This document shows positions 1-8,416 of a DNA stretch of 64,000 bases, piece after piece (within the stretch, counting starts at the first letter, position 1; the number at the start of each line of letters is the position of its first letter). The notes beneath the pieces are model-generated. The model was given only the letters and a program-made list of their open reading frames with translations. It did not search any database and was not told the DNA's origin. This DNA is from an uncultured Mediterranea sp. (GTDB taxonomy: Bacteria > Bacteroidota > Bacteroidia > Bacteroidales > Bacteroidaceae): NCBI RefSeq assembly GCF_902493215.1, contig NZ_CABUOL010000005.1:124001-188000 (forward strand), given 5' to 3'. The position numbers and the translations under genes are program-made.

Positions 1-24
1 TCATACACAGAGCGGAGAGAAACC

Positions 25-1161
25 TCAATCCTCCTCACCGCCGGCCGTATCCTGCCGCTCTATCTTGCGGTTGTCGATGCTCCGCCAGGCATAGAAGATA
101 TAGGCCAGTACGAAAGGCACGAGGATGGACACATAGGCCATGGTGCGCAGGGTGAACTCGCTGGAGCTGCTGTTCTGCAAGGTGAGCGAGCTTTGCAGGT
201 CGGCCGTCGACGGATAGTAGGCCGTGTGGTTGTAACCCGCTACCAGCAGAAGGGAAAGCACCGTCAGTACCGTGCCGATGCCCGCAAACCAGATGCCCTT
301 GTCGAAGCCCTTCTTCCACAACGTGCGTCCGATGCCCCACAGCACACTGACCACGCCCGCCAGAAACAGCACCAGCACCACAGGCATCTCGAGGAAATTC
401 GTCAGATACTTATAGGGCTCCATGCACACAAGCCCTGTCTCAGGGTCGACCGCATAGCCGTCGGCCACCAGTGTGCGTACCAGGAAAGCCAGGAAGAACA
501 CCAGGAACAATCCTGCATTGGCCCACAACGAACGGCGGCAACGGCCCGTCAGCTCTTCGTCGGCAATGCTGTTCACGAAGTACAGCGCCCCCAGCACCCG
601 CGCCAGGAAGAACACCGCCAGGCCCATCACCACGTTCCAGGGATTGGCCAGCGCGTCGAGTCCGTGCCATCCGTTGGCCCAACGGCTGATGACGGGCATC
701 ATCGTCTCCGTCATGCTGCCCTTGTCCACATAGAAGGCCGAGCCTGTGAAGAACGTGGCCACCGCCCCGCCCAGCAGTACAGGCCCCACCACGCCGTTCA
801 GCACCAGGAAGGCGCGATACGTGTTCTTGCCCAACAGATTGCCCGCCTTCAGCTGAAATTCGTAGCTGACGGCCTGCAACACGAAGCTGAAGAGGATAAT
901 CATCCACAACCAGTAGGCCCCGCCGAAGCTGGTACTGTAGAACAGGGGGAAGGAAGCGAAGAAGGCACCTCCGAAGGTAACGAGCGTCGTGAACGTAAAT
1001 TCCCACTTGCGCCCCGTCGAGAGCACCAGCATGCGCCGTTGCTCTTCCGTCTTGCCCAGGCAGAACAGAAGCGAATTGCCCCCCTGCACAAAAAGCAGAA
1101 ACACCAAGATGGCTCCCAGCAGGGAGACCACAAACCACCAATATTGTTGAAGTAATACCAT
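25..1161 (-). CDS. cydB: cytochrome bd oxidase subunit II (CydB)
   Basis: The 378-residue hydrophobic protein has about nine predicted membrane segments and the layout of cytochrome bd subunit II, which packs against CydA in the inner membrane. The oxidase passes electrons from quinol to oxygen without pumping protons and lets anaerobes such as Bacteroides scavenge nanomolar oxygen. Family placement rests on overall sequence pattern (N-terminal YWWFVVSLLGAILVFLLF, the GNLLGKNTYRAFLVLNGVVG stretch) and on position 4 bp downstream of cydA in the same direction. The stop is at 25-27. The C-terminus is a short acidic cytosolic tail. Length is normal for the family. It is the last gene of the DUF4492-cydA-cydB operon. 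Confidence 0.96.
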   Translation of the reverse strand: MVLLQQYWWFVVSLLGAILVFLLFVQGGNSLLFCLGKTEEQRRMLVLSTGRKWEFTFTTLVTFGGAFFASFPLFYSTSFGGAYWLWMIILFSFVLQAVSYEFQLKAGNLLGKNTYRAFLVLNGVVGPVLLGGAVATFFTGSAFYVDKGSMTETMMPVISRWANGWHGLDALANPWNVVMGLAVFFLARVLGALYFVNSIADEELTGRCRRSLWANAGLFLVFFLAFLVRTLVADGYAVDPETGLVCMEPYKYLTNFLEMPVVLVLFLAGVVSVLWGIGRTLWKKGFDKGIWFAGIGTVLTVLSLLLVAGYNHTAYYPSTADLQSSLTLQNSSSSEFTLRTMAYVSILVPFVLAYIFYAWRSIDNRKIERQDTAGGEED

Positions 1162-1165
1162 AACG

Positions 1166-2743
1166 TCAATAATTTGAAGAATGAATGTCTACGTTTGAAT
1201 TCTCAGGTCCCTTTCGGATGGCTTTCAGCATGATGCCCACCTCAGCCACCAGCAGGACGGTAAAGAGGAACAGGAAGAGGAAGAAGGTGGTCTGCACCGA
1301 ACCCACCTCCAGCTTCGAGATGGCCGCGCCCACGGGCAGCATGTCCTGGATGGTCCACGGCTGGCGTCCGCACTCGGCCACCACCCAACCTGCCTGTCCG
1401 GCCAGATATCCCAGCGGCACACTGAGCATGGCCACCATCTGCAACCAGCGCAGGCGGCTCAGGTCTTTCCTGAAGACCACGAACAGCACCACGAGGAAGA
1501 ACAGGATGAAGTATCCGCCCAACATCACCATCACGCGGAACATGTAGAAGGTGAGCGGCACGTTGGGCACCAGCTCGTGCACGTCTTTGATATATCCGTA
1601 GCCGAAGTATGGCATATTCTCCTTCAGCTCGACGGAAGCGACCTCGGCCGCCGCATCGTCACCCTGGGCACGCGCCTCCCGATAGGCGGCAAAGGCCCCG
1701 ATGGCCTTGCGTCCGCGCTCCATCTTCTCTGTGGCCGATAGGGCTGTCGTGCCGTCTTTCAGCTCGTAGCCACCCTCCAGCAGGTCGTTGATACCTGGTA
1801 CAAAGGCATCGGCCTTGCGCTCGGCCAGCAACGAGAGCATCTTGGGAATCTCCATGCGGAAGAGGAAAGGCTCCACGCCGTCGCCGGCCTTCTGCTTGGC
1901 AGGGTTCAGCACGCCGAAGGCCACCAGGCCGGCTCCCTCCTGCCCTTCGTAATAACCCTCCATGGCGGCTAGCTTCATCGGCTGGTGCTGGGCCACCTGG
2001 TAGCCCGACCCGTCGCCCGTCCAGGCGGCCATCAGTGCCGCAAACAGGCCTACAGACGCACCCACCTTGATGCTGCTCAGGGCAAAGCGGCGCTCGCGCT
2101 TCTTCCACAGATACCAGCAGCTGACGCCTACCACAAACAAGGCTCCCAGCACCCAACCTGAAAGAACGGTGTGGAAGAACTTGTTGACGGCCATCGGCGA
2201 AGTGGCTACGGCCCAGAAGTCCACCATCTCGTTGCGGGCCGTATCAGGGTTGAACTCCATCCCCACAGGGTATTGCATCCACGCATTGGCCACCAGTATC
2301 CACCAGGCCGAGATGGTGGCGCCCAGGCCCGTCAGCCACGTGGAGGCCAGGTGGAAGCCGCGGCTCACCTTCTGCCAGCCGAAGAACATCACGGCAATGA
2401 ACGTCGCCTCCATGAAGAAGGCCACAATACCCTCGATGGCCAGCGGCGCTCCGAAGATGTCGCCCACAAACCAGCTGTAGTTGCTCCAGTTGGTGCCGAA
2501 CTCAAACTCCAGAATAAGCCCCGTAGCCACGCCAATGGCGAAGTTGATGCCAAAAAGTTTCATCCAGAAGCGGGCGGTCCGTTTCCAGAAGGGGTCGCCC
2601 GTCCGATAATAGAAGGTCTCCATAAGGCCCATGACCACGGCCAGCCCCAAGGTCAGCGGCACAAAAATCCAATGGTAGATGGCGGTCAGCGCAAATTGTG
2701 CCCTCGACCAGTCGATCAGCGAAGAATCAATGTGTTCAATCAT
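1166..2743 (-). CDS. cydA: cytochrome bd oxidase subunit I (CydA)
   Basis: This 525-residue subunit I carries the haems of cytochrome bd oxidase. The N-terminal IYHWIFVPLTLGLA segment supplies the conserved haem-ligand His (residue 24 here). The GRQPW motif occurs in VAECGRQPWTIQDMLP, and the quinol (Q) loop has the conserved KLAAME stretch. The region between KLAAME and the later membrane segments is of moderate length, with an acidic and lysine-rich insert. It precedes cydB by 4 bp and follows a small DUF4492 gene, an arrangement common in Bacteroidetes. Transcription probably starts at the promoter at 3037-3067. The enzyme sits in the inner membrane. Confidence 0.97.
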   Translation of the reverse strand: MIEHIDSSLIDWSRAQFALTAIYHWIFVPLTLGLAVVMGLMETFYYRTGDPFWKRTARFWMKLFGINFAIGVATGLILEFEFGTNWSNYSWFVGDIFGAPLAIEGIVAFFMEATFIAVMFFGWQKVSRGFHLASTWLTGLGATISAWWILVANAWMQYPVGMEFNPDTARNEMVDFWAVATSPMAVNKFFHTVLSGWVLGALFVVGVSCWYLWKKRERRFALSSIKVGASVGLFAALMAAWTGDGSGYQVAQHQPMKLAAMEGYYEGQEGAGLVAFGVLNPAKQKAGDGVEPFLFRMEIPKMLSLLAERKADAFVPGINDLLEGGYELKDGTTALSATEKMERGRKAIGAFAAYREARAQGDDAAAEVASVELKENMPYFGYGYIKDVHELVPNVPLTFYMFRVMVMLGGYFILFFLVVLFVVFRKDLSRLRWLQMVAMLSVPLGYLAGQAGWVVAECGRQPWTIQDMLPVGAAISKLEVGSVQTTFFLFLFLFTVLLVAEVGIMLKAIRKGPENSNVDIHSSNY

Positions 2744-2794
2744 AAATCAAATATTAATAGTAAGGGAATAATGTTCTGTACACAACAAAGCAAT

Positions 2795-3016
2795 CTACCT
2801 CGAAGGCATCCGCTCAATCAGTTCACGGCTCACGTACCCGTTCTTCTCTCCGCCGTCGGCCGCCTGTTTCAGGAAGTCGGGGAAGAAGAACAGCCTAAGG
2901 ATGAAAAACATAACAAAAAGCTTGATGAGGATAATCAGCCACAACGTCCGCCCCAGCTTCATGCCGCGGAAGCCGTCGCGATAGAATTGCCAGATGTTCA
3001 GGAAAAGATGTTTCAT
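2795..3016 (-). CDS. DUF4492 small membrane protein of the cyd operon
   Basis: The 73-residue protein has one membrane segment (LIILIKLFVMFFILRLFFFPDFL) between a basic N-terminal part (YRDGFRGMKLGRTLW) and a polar C-terminus. This is the pattern of the DUF4492 family, which sits immediately upstream of cydA in many Bacteroidetes and Campylobacterota. A role as an accessory subunit or assembly factor of the bd oxidase, analogous to CydX, is inferred from linkage and size only. The gap to cydA is 51 bp. The start at 3014-3016 lies about 20 nt downstream of the -7 box at 3037-3044, so the 5' leader is short. Confidence 0.85.
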   Translation of the reverse strand: MKHLFLNIWQFYRDGFRGMKLGRTLWLIILIKLFVMFFILRLFFFPDFLKQAADGGEKNGYVSRELIERMPSR

Positions 3017-3036
3017 AATCCAAGGTCATAGAAATA

Positions 3037-3067
3037 CAAAGATAGCACAAACCCTGAGAAATGCAAA
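3037..3067 (-). promoter_or_regulatory. promoter of the DUF4492-cydAB operon
   Basis: On the minus strand the sequence reads TTTG (3067-3064), 19 bp, then TATCTTTG (3044-3037). This is a textbook Bacteroides primary-sigma promoter (TTTG-N19-TAnnTTTG). The predicted start point is about 3030, giving a leader of roughly 15 nt before the DUF4492 start codon. Confidence 0.8.
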
Positions 3068-3156
3068 AGAAAGCTTTCCCAAAAATGAATTATCCTGGCC
3101 TTCGAAGACAAGAGTACAACCACAGCAGCAACAAGTCTCCTTCATTGATTGTATAA

Positions 3157-3266
3157 GATGGCATCTTGAGCAGCATGAGATGGCATCTTGTGCAGCATGA
3201 GATGGCATCTTGTGCAACATAAGATGGCATCTTGTGCAACATAAGACAGCATCTTGTGTCATCAAA
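3157..3266. repeat. tandem array, five 22-bp units
   Basis: Five contiguous 22-bp units start at 3157, 3179, 3201, 3223 and 3245. The first four follow GATGGCATCTTGWGCARCAT plus RA; the last is more degenerate. With the preceding bases each unit holds AAGATGGCATCTT or AGATGGCATCTT, an inverted repeat centred on a single base. There are no spacers, so it is not a CRISPR array. It lies between the divergently transcribed cyd operon and the TolC operon, outside both core promoters. Confidence 0.9.
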
Positions 3267-3443
3267 GATAGAAACATCTGCCACGCGTGTTGCTTCAGAC
3301 CGACAAGAACCCTGCTTCCGGCCGCATAATCTGCGCTTCACCCCGTCCCAAGCACCATTCTGATTGGTCGGCAAAATCTGCCGGATAAGCGTTGTCTGTA
3401 CGGCCAACGTCCATCTTTTTTCCACATCCGACGAAAGCCCCGT

Positions 3444-3451
3444 ACTTTTGT
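3444..3451 (+). promoter_or_regulatory. -7 box of the efflux operon
   Basis: TACTTTTG matches the Bacteroides -7 consensus TAnnTTTG. The upstream element is a weak T-rich stretch around 3413-3421. The start point would be near 3458, leaving a leader of about 60 nt before the TolC start at 3518. This rules out the longer reading frame that opens at 3392. Confidence 0.6.
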
Positions 3452-3517
3452 CACAGAAAAAAGAAGAGAGAACAGATTGATTTGACAGAAAACGATAACT
3501 CCAAATTCTCAAGCGAT

Positions 3518-4918
3518 ATGACAAATCTAAGAACATTCACCCTGACGGCTCTCTGCCTGGCAGGCATCACCTGCGCAGAAGCACAGACCGCCGAGACAAC
3601 GCCAAGCGCACAGGCCGACACCACCGCTGCCGCCCGCCTGCCCCAGCAATGGAACTTGCAGACGTGCATCGACTATGCCTTGCAGAACAACATCACCATC
3701 CGCCGCAACCGCATCAGCGCACAAAGCACGCAGGAGGATGTGAAGACGGCCAAGGCCGACCTCTTTCCCTCGCTCAACGCCAGCGTGAGCCAGCGCGTCG
3801 TAAACCGCCCCAATACCACCAACGGTACCATCATCAGCGGCGACAACATCACCACCAGCCAGAGCAAGACATCCTATAACGGAAGCTATGGCATCGACGC
3901 CAACTGGACCCTCTACAACGGCGGCAAGCGGCTGAACACCATCAAGCAGCAACAGCTGAACCAGCGCATCGCCGACCTGGCCGTGGCCGAAAGCGAGAAC
4001 TCCATCGAAGAGAGCATCATGCAGGTCTACGTACAGATACTCTACGCCGCCGAAGCGGTCAAGATAAACGAAGCGACCCTCGAAGTGAGCCAGGCCCAGT
4101 ACGAACGCGGCAAGCAGCTCTTCGAAGCCGGAAGCATCGCCCAGAGCGACCTGGCCCAGCTCGACGCACAGGTGAGCAGCGACAACTATCAGCTGGTCAC
4201 CTCGCAGGCCACCCTGCAGGACTACAAGCTCCAGCTGAAGCAACTCCTCGAACTGGACGGAAGCGAAGAAATGAACCTCGACATGACGATGCCCGACGAC
4301 GCCCAGGTGCTCACTCCCCTGCCCAACAAAGTGGACGTCTACCGCACGGCCCTGCTGATGCGCCCTGAAATCGAGTCGGACAAACTCGATGTCGAAGCTT
4401 CCGACCTCAACATCAAGATAGCCCGCTCGGGCTACCTGCCCACCATCAGCCTGAGCGCAGGTATCGGAAGCACCAATGCCAACGGCAACGACTTCACCTT
4501 TACCGAACAGATCAAGCAGAACTGGAACAACTCGCTGGGCCTCACCCTGAGCATCCCCCTCTACGACAAACGGCAGACCAAGTCGTCCGTCAACAAGGCC
4601 AAGCTCCAGAAGCAGACCAGCGAACTGGACCTGCTCGACAAGCAGAAGACGCTCTACAAGACCATCGAGAACCTGTGGCTCGACGCCAACAGCGCCCAGC
4701 AGCAATACGTGGCCGCCAGCAAGAAGCTGGAGAGCACACAGACCAGCTACGACCTCGTCAGCGAACAGTTCAACCTCGGCATGAAGAATACCGTCGAACT
4801 GCTCACCGAAAAGAACAACCTGCTCAGCGCCCAGCAGGAAATGCTTCAGGCCAAGTATATGGCACTGCTCAACGCCGGCCTGCTCCAGTTCTACCAGGGC
4901 GAAACGTTCGAACTCTAA
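3518..4918 (+). CDS. TolC-family outer-membrane efflux protein
   Basis: The 466-residue protein has a cleavable signal peptide (MTNLRTFTLTALCLAGITCAEAQ) followed by two tandem outer-membrane efflux protein repeats. The long alpha-helical stretches rich in Gln, Ala, Asn and Leu form the periplasmic tunnel of TolC-like trimers. LYNGGKR near residue 145 and IPLYDKRQTKSSVNKA near residue 345 are the two pseudo-repeat strand regions. The open frame extends upstream to 3392, but the signal peptide and the -7 box at 3444 fix the start at ATG 3518. It is first in an operon with an adaptor, an ATPase and a permease and is the outer-membrane duct of that exporter. Confidence 0.92.
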   Translation: MTNLRTFTLTALCLAGITCAEAQTAETTPSAQADTTAAARLPQQWNLQTCIDYALQNNITIRRNRISAQSTQEDVKTAKADLFPSLNASVSQRVVNRPNTTNGTIISGDNITTSQSKTSYNGSYGIDANWTLYNGGKRLNTIKQQQLNQRIADLAVAESENSIEESIMQVYVQILYAAEAVKINEATLEVSQAQYERGKQLFEAGSIAQSDLAQLDAQVSSDNYQLVTSQATLQDYKLQLKQLLELDGSEEMNLDMTMPDDAQVLTPLPNKVDVYRTALLMRPEIESDKLDVEASDLNIKIARSGYLPTISLSAGIGSTNANGNDFTFTEQIKQNWNNSLGLTLSIPLYDKRQTKSSVNKAKLQKQTSELDLLDKQKTLYKTIENLWLDANSAQQQYVAASKKLESTQTSYDLVSEQFNLGMKNTVELLTEKNNLLSAQQEMLQAKYMALLNAGLLQFYQGETFEL

Positions 4919-4956
4919 CCAGCATAGAAACAATCAAAGCATAACAATTATAGCAT

Positions 4957-6183
4957 ATGAACAAGAAGAAAATCATCACCCTCACGGCAGGCGTCATCAT
5001 CGTGGCCGGAGCAGCCGTCTGGCTGCTTGGAGGAAGCAACCGCAAGCAGCAGGTTACGTATGAGATGGTCAAGGTAGGTCCGGCGGACATTTCGAACTTC
5101 GTCACCGCCACAGGTACCATCGAACCTGTTACGGAAGTCGAAGTAGGTACGCAGGTCAGCGGCATCATCGACAAGATTTATGTAGACTACAACACCATCG
5201 TCAAGGAAGGGCAGCTCATCGCCCTGATGGACAAGGTGACACTGGAAAGCGAACTGGCCTCGTCGCAGGCTACCTACGACGGCGCCAAAGCCGAATACGA
5301 GTATCAGCTGAAGAACTACGAGCGCAACAAGGGGCTGAAGGCCAAGAACCTCATCAGCGACACCGACTACGAGCAGTCCGAATACAACTACCTGAAGGCC
5401 AAGAGTACCTTCGACAGCAGCAAGGCCGCCCTGGCCAAGGCCGAACGCAACCTGTCGTACGCCACCATCACCTCGCCCATCGACGGCGTGGTCATCAGCA
5501 AGGATGTGGAAGAAGGACAGACCGTGGCTTCGGGCTTCGAGACACCGACCCTCTTCACCATTGCCGCCGACCTGACGCAGATGCAGGTAGTGGCCGACGT
5601 GGATGAAGCCGATATAGGCGGCGTAGAACTGGGCCAGCGTGTGGAGTTCACCGTAGACGCCTATCCCAACGACACCTTCCAGGGCGAAGTGACCCAGATC
5701 CGTCTGGGTGAAGCCTCCTCATCGACCAGCACCACCAGCAGTACGACGGTGGTTACCTACGAGGTAGTCATCTCGGCTCCCAACCCCGACCTCAAGCTGA
5801 AACCGCGTCTGACGGCCAACATCACCATCTATACGCTGGACAAGCGTGGTGTGAACAGCGTACCTGCCGCCGCCCTGCGTTTCACCCCGGCCCGTCCCAT
5901 CGTAGGCGATGATGCCGTCATCAACGACTGCGAAGGCGAACACAAGCTGTGGACCAAGCAAGGCAATGTCTTCACGGCCCATCCCGTCAGCACAGGCATC
6001 AGCAACGGAAGCTACACTGAAATAACAGGCGGCATCGAAGCCGGTACGGAAGTCATCTGCGAGGCCAACATCACCCGCGGCACCCAACCCGAAGCCGAAC
6101 TCGAAACCGGCGAACGCAGCCCCTTCATGCCTGGCCCTCCGGGTAACGACAAGAAGAAAAGCAACAGTAACGGCAAACAATAA
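4957..6183 (+). CDS. periplasmic adaptor of MacA/HlyD type
   Basis: The 408-residue membrane fusion protein has an N-terminal anchor (residues about 6-24). A split biotinyl-lipoyl domain follows (VEVGTQVSGIIDKIYVDYN and later SPIDGVVISKDVEEGQTV), with a coiled-coil hairpin between the halves (about residues 90-160). The beta-barrel domain then contains VVADVDEADIGGVELGQRV. The C-terminus is basic and Asn/Lys rich. Its place between the TolC gene and the MacB-type ABC genes shows it links the inner-membrane ABC transporter to the outer-membrane channel. Substrate is unknown; macrolides, peptides and lipids are all precedents. A Ser/Thr-rich linker (SSSTSTTSST) interrupts the barrel domain. Confidence 0.92.
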   Translation: MNKKKIITLTAGVIIVAGAAVWLLGGSNRKQQVTYEMVKVGPADISNFVTATGTIEPVTEVEVGTQVSGIIDKIYVDYNTIVKEGQLIALMDKVTLESELASSQATYDGAKAEYEYQLKNYERNKGLKAKNLISDTDYEQSEYNYLKAKSTFDSSKAALAKAERNLSYATITSPIDGVVISKDVEEGQTVASGFETPTLFTIAADLTQMQVVADVDEADIGGVELGQRVEFTVDAYPNDTFQGEVTQIRLGEASSSTSTTSSTTVVTYEVVISAPNPDLKLKPRLTANITIYTLDKRGVNSVPAAALRFTPARPIVGDDAVINDCEGEHKLWTKQGNVFTAHPVSTGISNGSYTEITGGIEAGTEVICEANITRGTQPEAELETGERSPFMPGPPGNDKKKSNSNGKQ

Positions 6184-6195
6184 GAATAAACAGCC

Positions 6196-6942
6196 ATGAA
6201 CAAAGTTGTCATCGAACTACAAAACATCAAACGCAACTTCCAGGTGGGCGACGAAACGGTACACGCGCTGCGTGGCGTTTCGTTCACCATCCGCGAAGGC
6301 GAGTTTGTCACCATCATGGGAACGTCGGGCTCGGGCAAGTCCACCCTGCTCAACACGCTGGGCTGCCTCGACACCCCCACCAGCGGCGAGTACTTGCTGG
6401 ACGGCATCTCCGTGCGGACCATGTCCAAACCTCAGCGAGCCATCCTGCGCAACCGCAAGATAGGCTTCGTCTTCCAGAACTACAATCTTCTGCCGAAGAC
6501 TACCGCTGTCGAGAACGTGGAATTGCCGCTGATGTACAACCCCTCCGTCTCGGCCGCCGAACGCCGCCGCAGGGCCATCGACGCCCTGATAGCTGTGGGC
6601 TTGGGCGACCGTCTGGAGCACAAGTCCAACCAGATGTCCGGCGGACAGATGCAGCGTGTGGCCATCGCCCGCGCACTGGTCAACAACCCCGCCGTCATAC
6701 TGGCCGACGAAGCGACAGGAAACCTCGATACGCGCACTTCGTTCGAGATTCTGGTCCTCTTCCAGAAGCTCCACGCCGAGGGACGCACCATCATCTTCGT
6801 CACCCACAACCCCGAAATAGCCCAATACAGCAGCCGCAACATCACCCTGCGCGACGGGCAGGTAAAGGACGACCGTGTGAACCCTCACATTCTGAATGCA
6901 GCCGAAGCGCTGGCCGCCCTCCCCGTGCCCGAGGAGGACTAA
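6196..6942 (+). CDS. ABC transporter ATP-binding protein (MacB/LolD type)
   Basis: The 248-residue ATPase has Walker A GTSGSGKST, the Q-loop FQNYNLLP, the signature MSGGQMQRVAIARAL, Walker B VILADEATGNLD and the H-loop THN. The order and the TGNLD ending are typical of the MacB/LolD/FtsE group, whose ATPases drive mechanotransmission rather than classical substrate translocation. It starts 12 bp after the adaptor gene. The permease is a separate gene downstream, unlike the fused E. coli MacB. Confidence 0.95.
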   Translation: MNKVVIELQNIKRNFQVGDETVHALRGVSFTIREGEFVTIMGTSGSGKSTLLNTLGCLDTPTSGEYLLDGISVRTMSKPQRAILRNRKIGFVFQNYNLLPKTTAVENVELPLMYNPSVSAAERRRRAIDALIAVGLGDRLEHKSNQMSGGQMQRVAIARALVNNPAVILADEATGNLDTRTSFEILVLFQKLHAEGRTIIFVTHNPEIAQYSSRNITLRDGQVKDDRVNPHILNAAEALAALPVPEED

Positions 6943-6965
6943 AGAAGGGAGGGGAATTTAACAGA

Positions 6966-6987
6966 CCGTTAAGCGCCCGTTTAACGG
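6966..6987 (+). other. intra-operon hairpin
   Basis: CCGTTAA (6966-6972) and TTAACGG (6981-6987) form a 7-bp stem in the 112-bp gap between the ATPase and permease genes. A second small stem at about 7013-7031 would fold over the GTG/ATG at 7025-7030. It may tune permease translation or stabilise the upstream message. There is no U-run, so it is not a terminator. Confidence 0.4.
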
Positions 6988-7054
6988 ACCATTAAATGCA
7001 ACCGCAGAATTCCACCACTGAAAAGTGATGGAAGAAACAGAAAAAACAACCCTT

Positions 7055-8275
7055 ATGAACGGAACAAACTTATTCAAAATAGCCCTGCGCGCCCTTGCCA
7101 ACAACAAGTTGCGCGCCTTCCTCACCATGCTGGGTATCATCATCGGTGTGGCCTCCGTCATCACGATGCTGGCCATCGGCCAGGGCTCGAAAAAGAGCAT
7201 CCAGGCACAAATCTCCGAAATGGGCTCCAACATGATCATGATACATCCGGGAGGCGAACGACGGGGCGGTGTGCGGATGGATCCCAGCGAAATGCAGACC
7301 CTGAAGCTGTCCGACTATGAATCGTTGCGCAACGAGACGACCTTTCTCTCGGCCATCAGCCCCAACGTGTCGAGCAGCGGCCAGCTCATTGCCGGCAACA
7401 ACAACTACCCCTCTTCTGTCAGCGGCGTAGGCACGGAGTATCTGGAGATACGCCAGCTTACGGTCGAAGAGGGCGAGATGTTTACTGAAGCCGACATCCA
7501 GGTGTCTGCCAAGGTTTGTGTCATCGGAAAGACCATCGTAGACAACCTCTTCCCCGACGGTACCGACCCCATCGGACGCATCATCCGCTTCAACCAGGTA
7601 CCCCTGCGCGTGGTAGGTGTCCTCAAGAGCAAAGGCTACAACTCCATGGGCATGGACCAGGACGACGTCGTACTGGCTCCCTACACCACCGTGATGAAGC
7701 GACTGCTGGCCCAAACCTATCTGGAAGGCATCTTTGCTTCGGCCCTCTCGGAAGACATGACCGACTATGCCACCGAAGAGGTCAGCACCATCCTGCGACG
7801 CAACCACAAGTTGCGCGATACGGACGACGATGACTTCACCATCCGCAGCCAGCAGGAGTTGAGCTCCATGCTCAACACCACCACCGACCTGATGACCACG
7901 CTGTTGGCCTGCATCGCAGGCATCTCGCTCGTCGTGGGCGGCATCGGAATCATGAACATCATGTACGTCTCCGTCACCGAGCGTACCCGCGAAATCGGTC
8001 TGCGCATGTCTGTCGGCGCCCGAGGTATTGATATTCTGTCGCAATTCCTCATCGAAGCCATCCTCATCAGTATCACGGGTGGTATCATCGGCGTGCTCAT
8101 CGGATGCGGAGCTTCGTTCATCGTCAAGAACGTGGCCCACTGGCCCATCTTCATCCAGCCCTGGAGCGTCATCCTCTCGTTCGCCGTCTGCACCGTCACC
8201 GGCGTATTCTTCGGATGGTATCCTGCCAAGAAGGCTGCATGTCTCGACCCGATTGAAGCTATTCGTTACGAATAA
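7055..8275 (+). CDS. ABC transporter permease (MacB/FtsX family)
   Basis: The permease has a first membrane segment (FLTMLGIIIGVASVITMLAIG), a large periplasmic MacB_PCD domain (about residues 45-270) and three C-terminal segments of the FtsX fold. These include VVGGIGIMNIMYVSVTERTREIGLRMSVGA, the coupling-helix region that meets the ATPase. About 406 residues from ATG 7055. An in-frame GTG/ATG at 7025/7028 would add ten polar residues, but those codons sit in a small hairpin, so 7055 is preferred. It is the inner-membrane half of the exporter. Confidence 0.93.
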   Translation: MNGTNLFKIALRALANNKLRAFLTMLGIIIGVASVITMLAIGQGSKKSIQAQISEMGSNMIMIHPGGERRGGVRMDPSEMQTLKLSDYESLRNETTFLSAISPNVSSSGQLIAGNNNYPSSVSGVGTEYLEIRQLTVEEGEMFTEADIQVSAKVCVIGKTIVDNLFPDGTDPIGRIIRFNQVPLRVVGVLKSKGYNSMGMDQDDVVLAPYTTVMKRLLAQTYLEGIFASALSEDMTDYATEEVSTILRRNHKLRDTDDDDFTIRSQQELSSMLNTTTDLMTTLLACIAGISLVVGGIGIMNIMYVSVTERTREIGLRMSVGARGIDILSQFLIEAILISITGGIIGVLIGCGASFIVKNVAHWPIFIQPWSVILSFAVCTVTGVFFGWYPAKKAACLDPIEAIRYE

Positions 8276-8294
8276 CTCCCTCTTTCAGGCGTGG

Positions 8295-8349
8295 ATGATA
8301 CGGATGCTCACGATAAAGGAGAAACTTTACCTGTGAGAGTCCGTATCAT
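8295..8349 (+). terminator. long hairpin closing the exporter operon
   Basis: ATGATACGGA (8295-8304) pairs with TCCGTATCAT (8340-8349), CTCAC with GTGAG, and an inner TAAAG with CTTTA. This makes an extended interrupted stem starting 20 bp after the permease stop. The following sequence is AT-rich rather than a clean U-run, so termination efficiency is uncertain. Confidence 0.6.
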
Positions 8350-8363
8350 TCATGCTTTCAAAT

Positions 8364-8409
8364 AATTCTTCATTCTTTATTATTAATTCTTCATTTAATC
8401 TTATCTTTG
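8364..8409 (+). promoter_or_regulatory. direct repeats and -7 box before the LytS/LytTR genes
   Basis: AATTCTTCATT occurs at 8364-8374 and again at 8385-8395, a 21-bp centre-to-centre spacing, seven bases before the -7 box TATCTTTG (8402-8409). LytTR regulators bind paired direct repeats with about this phasing, so this could be an autoregulatory site. Similar AT-rich repeats are common in Bacteroides spacers, so the assignment is tentative. Confidence 0.45.
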
Positions 8410-8416
8410 TCCCACT

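Noticed and set aside
193..1155. 320-residue plus-strand frame opposite cydB
   Set aside because: Very His/Gln-rich, which is typical of antisense frames to membrane-protein genes; no start context.
3157..3266. Possible CRISPR array
   Set aside because: Units are contiguous with no spacers, the repeat length is 22 bp, and no cas genes are in the window. The same applies to the arrays at 24454 and 37554.
3090..3536. 148-residue minus-strand frame across the 22-bp array
   Set aside because: Its repeated residues come from the repeat itself, and it crosses the TolC promoter.
3527..4933. Long minus-strand frame opposite the TolC gene
   Set aside because: A 468-residue frame without a promoter or start context, low complexity and repetitive composition; it is the antisense shadow of a real exporter gene.
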